The notes under the pieces: generated by a model
Databases searched by the model: none
Told to the model about the DNA's origin: nothing
What the model saw: the letters and a program-made list of their open reading frames with translations, nothing else
Origin: Bacteroidota bacterium
GTDB lineage: Bacteria; Bacteroidota; Ignavibacteria; Ignavibacteriales; Ignavibacteriaceae
Assembly (NCBI GenBank): GCA_021790055.1
Contig: JAJYIL010000204.1
Location: 1-6,053, forward strand
Length of the DNA: 6,053 bases
Direction of reading: 5' to 3'
Made by a program: the position numbers and the translations under genes
In this document: piece after piece, positions 1-6,053 of the stretch
How positions within the stretch are numbered: position 1 is the first letter of the stretch
Layout of the letters: each line of letters opens with the position of its first letter

Positions 1-46
1 ATTTGATAGCTTTTATTAAAATATATTCTAAATTCAAAACTTTTTT

Positions 47-66
47 GACTAAATTAAATTTTAGTC
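47..66. repeat. small AT-rich inverted repeat upstream of the kinase gene
   Basis: GACTAAA at 47-53 is the exact reverse complement of TTTAGTC at 60-66, with a six-base spacer. Two G-T pairs and one A-T pair could lengthen the stem outward. There is no T-run after the stem on either strand, so it does not read as an intrinsic terminator. It lies about 110 bp before the kinase start and could be an operator or chance structure in AT-rich DNA. The rest of 1-177 shows no gene on either strand. Confidence 0.3.
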
Positions 67-177
67 GGATGATAGTGACAATTTTTATAAATTAGCATGA
101 AAAAATTTACTAATTAGATTTTCTTTTAAGGACTAATCTTTATTGACTTATAATTTACCATCTTCAGAAAAATTCAA

Positions 178-3100
178 TTGAAAAAAGACACCACCGGCTC
201 TTCAAAACATATCGAGCGTGAACTATCGGAATTAACCCCGGTCAATTCGGGGGAAGAATTTGAAAATTTCCTGAAAGAGCTTCTTTCCGAAAATAAAATA
301 CCGGCAAAATTTAAACCGGTTGCAGAAAACTTTGCTGCTATCTTTGCTTCTTTCAAAAAGGATCTAGAAACCCAAAAACTAATTTTAGAAGCCTCTGTCG
401 ATGTTATTTTTAAAATTACCCAGGCTGGTGAAATTCTTTCCATCGGGGAAAAGTGCATAGATCTTTTCGGTTATAGCACTGATGAATTAGCGCATAAATT
501 TATTACCAGCTTTGTTCCTCCGACTGAAACAAAGAAAGCCTTAAAAGTTTTTACTAAGCTCTTTAAAGAGAAGAAAGTAAAAAATGAAGTAATATCGCTG
601 AAGCATAAAGATGGGCGATTAATCCCGCTGGAAATAAGCGCGATGGTGGTAAGGGAGGATGATAAATACCTGGCGCACGGTATTCTACACGAGCTAAGCG
701 AGCGTTACAAAGTTGAAGCAAATACAGATATTTCCGACAGCATATTTAAAAACGTTTGGGAGAAATCTTCAAACGGTATGAGTCTTACGGATGAAAGCGG
801 CTATGTTTTTATGTGCAATAGGGCTTACTCCCAAATCTTCGGCAAAGATAAAATCGACATTGAACATCATCTGCTGACAAATGTCCTTTCCCAAAGTACG
901 GCTGAAAAGTTATTGGACGAGTATGCCGTGAACTTTCAAAATCATTCTTTCCTGGGAAGCGTTGATAAAAGATACGTGCTTTGGAACGGCGACGTAGTAG
1001 ACTTTGAAGTAAGTCAATCTTTTATTGAAGGAGTTGGTGATAAGACTCTTTTGTTAAGCATCTTCAAGGATATTTCACTTAGAAAGGCAAGTGAAATTCT
1101 TGCCAAGAAGAGGGACAGCCTTCTGCAAGGAATTGCCGAAGCTACACAAAGGCTGATTGCAATCAATAATTCTGAGGTTGGTTTTCCCTCTGCATTAAAG
1201 ATCCTCGGCGAAGCGGTAGATGTAAACCGCGCTTATATCTATAAACATAAGTCTATTGAAGATACCGGTGAGATGTACGTTAGTCTGCTTTATGAATGGA
1301 CGTCGGAAAATACGGAACGGCAGATTGAAAACATAGAGCTGCAAAAGCTTTCGTACTCAAGGTTCGAATCGCTTAAATTTTATGATACATTCTCGAACGG
1401 CAAGCCGCTTAGCTTTGTTATGAAGAATCTGCCGGACGAAGATCGCCGGTTATTTATTGATCCGAATATAAAATCGATCATTTTATCTCCTATTATGATT
1501 GATGGGCTCTACTGGGGTTTCCTTGGCTTCGACGATTGCCAGACCGATAGAGAGTGGACGCCGAATGAGGAATCGCTTTTGGTAACAATGGCATCTATGC
1601 TGGGCGCAGTAATTAAGAGAAATAACATCCAGGAGGAGCTGATAAAAAAGAATGCCGAGCTTGATGCCGCAATTGTCAAGGCGGAGGCAGGAACTAAGGC
1701 TAAGAGCGAATTCCTTGCCTTGATGAGCCACGAAATTAGAACACCGATGAACGGCGTAATCGGGATGACCGGGCTTCTTCTTGATACAAATTTAAGCGAT
1801 GAGCAAAGAGAATTTGTAGAAACAATCCGCCTCAGCGGCGACCACCTTCTTGTTATAATAAACGACATACTTGACTTTTCGAAAATCGAATCCGAGAAAT
1901 TAGAGCTCGAGATGCAGCCGTTTGACTTGAAGGATTGCATTGAAGACTGTCTTGATTTATTGGCTTCAAAAGCTGGCGACAAAGGATTAGACCTCGCTTA
2001 TCTTATCGAAAATAATACGCCTCAAACTATAAATGGAGACGCAACCAGGCTAAAGCAGATTATCACAAACCTTCTTAACAATGCGATTAAGTTTACAGAA
2101 AAGGGAGAAGTCTATCTTGCTGTCTCTTCTAAAGAGATTAATGAAAATAAATTTGAAATTCAGTTCTTCGTAAAAGATACAGGCATAGGAATACCCGAAG
2201 ACAGGATCGATAGATTATTTAAGGCATTCAACCAGGTTGATGTTTCTACAACAAGAACGCATGGCGGTACCGGGCTGGGGCTTGTAATAAGCAAAAGGCT
2301 TGCCGAGATGATGGGTGGAAAGATGTGGTTTGAGAGCAAGTATGGCAAAGGCTCTACATTTTATTTTACCATTGTCGCCGAACAGGCTCCTTCCAAATCC
2401 AAATTATATTTGAAGGGGAAAGCTATCGAGCTTGACGGCAAGAAGGCTTTAATAGTTGATGATAACGCAACCAACAGACGAATTTTAAGAATGCAAACCG
2501 GCAACTGGGGCATGCAGCCGGTTGTAATTGAATATCCTATCGAAGCCTTAAGCCTTGTTAAGAATGGTGAGGTATTTGACGTTGCCGTATTAGATTATCA
2601 TATGCCGGTAATGGATGGTGTAGAGCTTACAAAAGAAATTCGTAAACTGCCGGCGGGAAAAGATCTCCCGGTAGTAATTCTTACATCAATTGGAAAGAAA
2701 GACGCGGCTCAAGAGTTTAATGATTTAAACTTTGCTGCATTTATAACAAAGCCTATCAAGCAGGTTCAACTTTATGATTGTCTTACTTCAATTTTATCCG
2801 GCAAGGATAAAGCGCAGTCGAGCAGTCTAAAAACTGAAATTAAATTAGATACTGAATTAGGACACCGGCTGCCGCTAAGAATTCTTTTAGCCGAAGATAA
2901 CGTAGTGAATCAAAAGGTTGCTTTAAGAATATTAGAGAGGCTGGGATTCAGGGCAGACGTAGCCGCAAACGGATTTGAGGTAATCGAAGCGATTAAAAGA
3001 ATAAATTATGACATAGTCTTAATGGATATTTTTATGCCTGAGATGGACGGCTATGAAGCAACCAAATACATCCTTGATAACTATAACGGGGAAGAGAGAC

Positions 3101-3663
3101 CTAAGATTATTGCAATGACTGCAAACGCAATGCAGGGCGATAGAGAAAAATGTCTTTCGGCAGGGATGGACGGGTACATCGGTAAGCCGGTACGGGTAGA
3201 AGAGCTTCAAGCTTCACTTCAAAAATGGGGAACGATTATCTACCAAGACAAAAACACCAGGCTTGCAAAGGATGAAAGAAATTTGGAACCCGCCAGGTAT
3301 GTTGATGAAAGTAAAATTGATTTATTACAGGATATAAAATCTGCTGAAGATCTCAACTTCGTCGTTGAGCTTCTGGATATTTATATTAAGGATTTGCCTT
3401 TGAGCATAGCGCGGATTAAAAATGCGGCTGTTCAAAAAGATAAAAACCAGGTTAAATTTTATGCACACAAACTGAAAGGCAGCAGCCTAACATTCGGCAT
3501 ACATGCCATTTCCGATAAATGCATTAAGATTGAGGATGCAGTAGAGCAAGACATTGATAATCCACTTGTAGTTGATTTAGTCGAAGACCTGGTTCTGAAA
3601 TTTAATATCGTTATAAAAGAATTGGAACAAATAAAAGAAAAATACAGCCATATATCCTTCTGA
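178..3663 (+). CDS. hybrid sensor histidine kinase, PAS-PAS-GAF-HisKA-HATPase-REC-REC-HPt
   Basis: This 1161-residue phosphorelay kinase should autophosphorylate on a histidine in response to a signal sensed by its N-terminal domains, then pass the phosphate through receiver and HPt domains. Seen in order: PAS about 65-175, PAS about 187-300, GAF-like about 316-482, then a linker helix. The HisKA H-box SHEIRTPMNG has His518. The ATPase has N-box NLLNNAIKFT (631-640), G1 DTGIGIP (667-673), F-box about 681-685 and G2 GGTGLGL (696-702). Receiver 1 has Asp761/762, phospho-acceptor Asp806, Thr836 and Lys858. Receiver 2 has Glu906/Asp907, Asp950, Thr981 and Lys1003. The HPt has AHKLKGSS with His1097. 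All relay residues are intact. I see no signal peptide or membrane segment, so it is probably cytoplasmic. The start is TTG: a TAA stop lies in frame at 151-153, no ATG lies between, and the first in-frame ATG would cut into the first PAS domain. No clear Shine-Dalgarno is visible. The architecture resembles BarA/ArcB-type kinases, but the signal and target cannot be named. Confidence 0.95.
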   Translation: MKKDTTGSSKHIERELSELTPVNSGEEFENFLKELLSENKIPAKFKPVAENFAAIFASFKKDLETQKLILEASVDVIFKITQAGEILSIGEKCIDLFGYSTDELAHKFITSFVPPTETKKALKVFTKLFKEKKVKNEVISLKHKDGRLIPLEISAMVVREDDKYLAHGILHELSERYKVEANTDISDSIFKNVWEKSSNGMSLTDESGYVFMCNRAYSQIFGKDKIDIEHHLLTNVLSQSTAEKLLDEYAVNFQNHSFLGSVDKRYVLWNGDVVDFEVSQSFIEGVGDKTLLLSIFKDISLRKASEILAKKRDSLLQGIAEATQRLIAINNSEVGFPSALKILGEAVDVNRAYIYKHKSIEDTGEMYVSLLYEWTSENTERQIENIELQKLSYSRFESLKFYDTFSNGKPLSFVMKNLPDEDRRLFIDPNIKSIILSPIMIDGLYWGFLGFDDCQTDREWTPNEESLLVTMASMLGAVIKRNNIQEELIKKNAELDAAIVKAEAGTKAKSEFLALMSHEIRTPMNGVIGMTGLLLDTNLSDEQREFVETIRLSGDHLLVIINDILDFSKIESEKLELEMQPFDLKDCIEDCLDLLASKAGDKGLDLAYLIENNTPQTINGDATRLKQIITNLLNNAIKFTEKGEVYLAVSSKEINENKFEIQFFVKDTGIGIPEDRIDRLFKAFNQVDVSTTRTHGGTGLGLVISKRLAEMMGGKMWFESKYGKGSTFYFTIVAEQAPSKSKLYLKGKAIELDGKKALIVDDNATNRRILRMQTGNWGMQPVVIEYPIEALSLVKNGEVFDVAVLDYHMPVMDGVELTKEIRKLPAGKDLPVVILTSIGKKDAAQEFNDLNFAAFITKPIKQVQLYDCLTSILSGKDKAQSSSLKTEIKLDTELGHRLPLRILLAEDNVVNQKVALRILERLGFRADVAANGFEVIEAIKRINYDIVLMDIFMPEMDGYEATKYILDNYNGEERPKIIAMTANAMQGDREKCLSAGMDGYIGKPVRVEELQASLQKWGTIIYQDKNTRLAKDERNLEPARYVDESKIDLLQDIKSAEDLNFVVELLDIYIKDLPLSIARIKNAAVQKDKNQVKFYAHKLKGSSLTFGIHAISDKCIKIEDAVEQDIDNPLVVDLVEDLVLKFNIVIKELEQIKEKYSHISF

Positions 3664-3676
3664 TATTTTCTACTGC

Positions 3677-3708
3677 ATTGTAACGTGAGCGTTTGTTTTG
3701 TAATTTTG
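3677..3708 (+). promoter_or_regulatory. candidate Bacteroidota-type promoter for the ygfZ-pduO unit
   Basis: TAATTTTG at 3701-3708 matches the Bacteroidota -7 consensus TAnnTTTG. ATTG at 3677-3680 matches three of four bases of the -33 TTTG box, with a 20-base spacer inside the usual range. Transcription would begin shortly after 3710, leaving a leader of roughly 45 bases before the ATG at 3758. The kinase gene ends at 3663 without a recognisable terminator, so read-through from it cannot be excluded. Such boxes occur by chance in T-rich DNA, and the lineage is itself inferred. Confidence 0.4.
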
Positions 3709-3721
3709 TGACGTTTGTTTT
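3685..3721 (+). repeat. imperfect direct repeat pair in the promoter region
   Basis: GTGAGCGTTTGTTTT (3685-3699) and GTGACGTTTGTTTT (3708-3721) differ only by one inserted base. They share the exact ten bases CGTTTGTTTT, placed 22 bases apart, about two helical turns. The pair brackets the candidate -7 box, where a dimeric regulator could bind on one face of the DNA. No regulator is identifiable from the window. Confidence 0.5.
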
Positions 3722-3757
3722 ATTACCAAAGTAATACCTGGATAAAATAGGAGTAAA

Positions 3758-4861
3758 ATGTTCGAGAATGAAATAAAAAATAATGTGCTTCATTCATATT
3801 TTGAAAGATTAGGTTACCAGCCCGAAGAGATAAGCGGATATAAAAGGTTCAAAATCTTTGATTCTTATGAAGACGAGTTGAATTCACTTAATAACGGCGT
3901 GGGACTTAGAGATATTTCGGACAGCGGTATATTCCAATTGAGCGGAAAAGATTCTCTTGACTATTTAAACAGAATATCTACAAACTCCATAAAAGATCTG
4001 GGTAAAGATAACCTTTCAAGAACGATATTTACGACCGAAAAGGGAAAAATAATTGATACTGCAACAATTTTGAACTTTGAAGATTACCAGCTTTTAATCT
4101 GCAGCAGTTTCTTTAAAAATAAAGTGAAGAGTTGGATTGAAAAGTACATTATTATAGATGATGTAAGAGTTGTAAACACTAAAGACAAGTACTCGCTGCT
4201 TGAATTGATCGGACCTCAAGTAGAATCATTTATGACCCTTGTTTGCGGTGGTGCAGTAGACGAGGTTGAAGCTAATAAATTTAAGTCTATCATGTCTGAA
4301 GGAATTTTGTTTAATCTTGCAAGAATCGTTGATAAGAACGGCAGTCAAAAATTCTGGATTTTATGCAGCCCGGATAATTCCGTTAAGCTTGTCGATTTCA
4401 TGATAAACAATAAGGGAATATTTGATTTTAACCTTATTGGCGAAGACGCCTACAATTGCTACCGCATAATTAAAGGAATACCCTCTACACCAAATGAGTT
4501 AAACGATCAATTCAATCCTCATGAAGCAAACCTCATAGATTTGTTAAGCTCGACGAAAGGATGCTACATAGGTCAAGAAGTAATTGCAAGGCTTGAAACT
4601 TATGATAAAGTTCAAAAGTATTTAAAAGGAATTTCATTTGACGAACAAGTCCATCAAAACGATCAGTTAAATTTATTTGATGAGAACGGGAACGATGCAG
4701 GTGTAGTAACTTCGGTAGGTTACTCGGCAAAATGTGGAAGGCATATCGGTTTGGCATATATCAGAAAAAGCTTTATCGAAAGCGGTACCCGGTTATTAGC
4801 TAAAGACGGAAACGGGAATAAATATAAAGCAATTGTTGAAAATCTTCCTTTTAGGAAATGA
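3758..4861 (+). CDS. ygfZ: YgfZ/GcvT-like folate-binding protein (iron-sulfur cluster protein maintenance)
   Basis: This 367-residue protein belongs to the YgfZ (COG0354) branch of the aminomethyltransferase fold. In Escherichia coli and as mitochondrial IBA57, such proteins help build or repair certain [4Fe-4S] enzymes in a tetrahydrofolate-dependent way. The diagnostic evidence is KGCYIGQE at residues 267-274, the family signature with its conserved cysteine (Cys269). The N-terminal part resembles the GcvT fold, with VGLRDISDSGIFQLSGKDS around 48-66 and KGKIID at 95-100. The KGCYxGQE motif argues against a true glycine-cleavage T protein. It is slightly longer than the E. coli protein, with extra residues at the N terminus. 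A good ribosome site AGGAG (3749-3753) lies four bases before the ATG. It shares an ATGA overlap with the downstream adenosyltransferase gene, so the two are probably one transcript. It is expected to be cytoplasmic. Confidence 0.9.
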   Translation: MFENEIKNNVLHSYFERLGYQPEEISGYKRFKIFDSYEDELNSLNNGVGLRDISDSGIFQLSGKDSLDYLNRISTNSIKDLGKDNLSRTIFTTEKGKIIDTATILNFEDYQLLICSSFFKNKVKSWIEKYIIIDDVRVVNTKDKYSLLELIGPQVESFMTLVCGGAVDEVEANKFKSIMSEGILFNLARIVDKNGSQKFWILCSPDNSVKLVDFMINNKGIFDFNLIGEDAYNCYRIIKGIPSTPNELNDQFNPHEANLIDLLSSTKGCYIGQEVIARLETYDKVQKYLKGISFDEQVHQNDQLNLFDENGNDAGVVTSVGYSAKCGRHIGLAYIRKSFIESGTRLLAKDGNGNKYKAIVENLPFRK

Positions 4862-5409
4862 CAAGGATTTATACTAAAACCGGCGATAAGGGTGAGACAG
4901 AACTCTTCGGCGGCGATAGAGTGTCAAAAGATTCTTCCCGCATCGAAGCATACGGTACCGTGGATGAGTTAAATTCACTCATCGGTTTTGCTGTAACTGA
5001 AGTTAGACACGAAGAGGTTAAAAACCTTCTAATTAAAATTCAGAATGAATTATTTGAGGTTGGTTCAAATTTAGCTGCACCGGATATAAAAAAAGATAAA
5101 AAGAACCTTATACCTAAAATAAAAGAAGACTTTTTCCTCGATGCTGAAAAAGCCATTGACCGGTTTGAAGAAATACTTGAACCGCTAAAGAATTTTATAT
5201 TACCGGGCGGGACGAAAGGTGCAGCGATTTTGCACGTATGCAGGTCAGTTTGCCGCCGTGCGGAAAGAAGAGTTGTTGCATTAAATAAGTCGGTGAATAT
5301 TGACGAAAAAATTATTATCTTTTTAAACAGGTTATCTGACTTATTTTTTGTTCTTGCTAGATATGAAAATCATGCGGCAGGCAACAAAGACTTTATCTGG
5401 AAATCATAG
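4858..5409 (+). CDS. pduO: PduO-type cob(I)alamin adenosyltransferase
   Basis: This 183-residue enzyme transfers the 5'-deoxyadenosyl group of ATP to cob(I)alamin, giving adenosylcobalamin and triphosphate. The N-terminal ATP-binding block is clear: TKTGDKGET (6-14), LFGGDRVSKD (16-25) and RIEAYGTVDELNS (28-40). It is followed by FILPGGT (113-119), CRRAERR (132-138) and LNRLSDLFFVLAR (156-168). Residues matching those studied in Lactobacillus PduO are present with a one-residue offset: Asp36 and Arg129 (the intersubunit salt bridge) and Phe113 (which displaces the lower axial base). Length is normal for the single-domain family, which acts as a soluble trimer. The start ATG (4858-4860) overlaps the ygfZ stop TGA (4859-4861). 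The AGGA at 4853-4856 is too close for a standard ribosome site, so translation is probably coupled to ygfZ. The name could equally be cobO-like or yvqK. No B12-dependent enzyme gene or cobalamin riboswitch is visible here. Confidence 0.95.
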   Translation: MTRIYTKTGDKGETELFGGDRVSKDSSRIEAYGTVDELNSLIGFAVTEVRHEEVKNLLIKIQNELFEVGSNLAAPDIKKDKKNLIPKIKEDFFLDAEKAIDRFEEILEPLKNFILPGGTKGAAILHVCRSVCRRAERRVVALNKSVNIDEKIIIFLNRLSDLFFVLARYENHAAGNKDFIWKS

Positions 5410-5481
5410 ATTCAAAAAATTTATGAATAGTTCTTATTGAAAAATCCATACTCAATAATCCTTACTCCAAACTCAAAAGAA

Positions 5482-5954
<473 letters not shown>

Positions 5955-5981
5955 AAAAAAGAATAAATAAGAGGAAGGAAT

Positions 5982-6053
5982 ATGTTTTACTATGTATGCA
6001 TACTCGAAAGCATAAATTATCCGCAGAACCATCACGAGGGCTACACAGATGAT
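5982..6053 (+). CDS. GIY-YIG nuclease superfamily protein, N-terminal fragment cut by window end
   Basis: Twenty-four codons are visible, running off the right edge. The N-terminal FYYVCILES followed by about ten residues and HHEGYTDD matches the start of small single-domain GIY-YIG proteins (URI/YhbQ-like, typically about 80-100 residues). In these the usual pattern is YYVYILxS, a short loop, then HYxGYTDDL. A TAA stop in frame at 5964-5966 and the purine-rich GAGGAAGGA (5971-5979) just ahead support the ATG at 5982. Two positions are unusual: the tyrosine of the GIY motif is Cys6 and the tyrosine of the YIG motif is His18. The catalytic arginine and glutamate lie beyond the window, so activity cannot be judged. 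The position directly after a palindromic element at the tmRNA 3' end suggests a mobile-element passenger rather than a housekeeping gene. Confidence 0.75.
   Translation, partial: MFYYVCILESINYPQNHHEGYTDD

Noticed and set aside
149..154. Perfect TATAAT box before the kinase gene
   Set aside because: The base composition makes this likely by chance. The hexamer 17-18 bases upstream matches TTGACA poorly, so I do not call a promoter.
1483..1982. Minus-strand reading frames of 82 and 157 codons
   Set aside because: Both lie wholly inside the well-supported kinase gene, have no recognisable domain, and are explained as coding-strand shadows.
4533..4757. 74-codon minus-strand reading frame within ygfZ
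   Set aside because: It overlaps the conserved KGCYIGQE region of the real gene and has no independent support.
5437..5465. TTGAAA as a -35 box for tmRNA
   Set aside because: No acceptable -10 hexamer lies 16-18 bases downstream.

Overview
The window looks like chromosome from an AT-rich member of the Bacteroidota/Chlorobiota/Ignavibacteriota lineage. This is inferred from a tmRNA tag ending in NYALAA with a glycine resume codon (GESNYALAA), a match to the Bacteroidota TAnnTTTG promoter box ahead of the second gene, and low-GC coding style. No 16S rRNA or other decisive marker is present, so the phylum is tentative. All convincing genes are on the + strand.

Layout. Positions 1-177 are AT-rich and non-coding, with one small inverted repeat. 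Positions 178-3663 encode a soluble 1161-residue hybrid histidine kinase (PAS-PAS-GAF-HisKA-HATPase-REC-REC-HPt) that begins at a TTG codon and has no adjacent response regulator. A 94-bp gap with a direct repeat and a candidate promoter follows. Next comes a two-gene unit with ATGA overlap: a YgfZ-type folate-binding protein (3758-4861) and a PduO-type cob(I)alamin adenosyltransferase (4858-5409). After a 72-bp spacer lies a complete tmRNA gene (ssrA, 5482-5839), with acceptor stem, PK1, tag reading frame, T-arm and encoded CCA all visible. Immediately after its CCA comes a compact palindromic region built on GCTTCG/CGAAGC (5838-5954). This leads into the first 24 codons of a GIY-YIG nuclease-like gene (5982 onward) that runs off the window.

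How the parts relate. The kinase is a self-contained phosphorelay (His518, Asp806/Asp950, His1097) whose final partner must be encoded elsewhere. The YgfZ and adenosyltransferase genes are probably translationally coupled; both are cofactor-maintenance proteins (iron-sulfur protein repair with folate, and adenosylcobalamin formation). The tmRNA is housekeeping.

The most interesting part is the right end. A palindromic repeat abuts, and in one arm overlaps, the CCA end of tmRNA and is followed by a small GIY-YIG gene. This suggests a mobile or homing-type element that uses a structural-RNA 3' end as its landing site. Only part of it is in view, and its GIY-YIG motif appears to have both usual tyrosines replaced.
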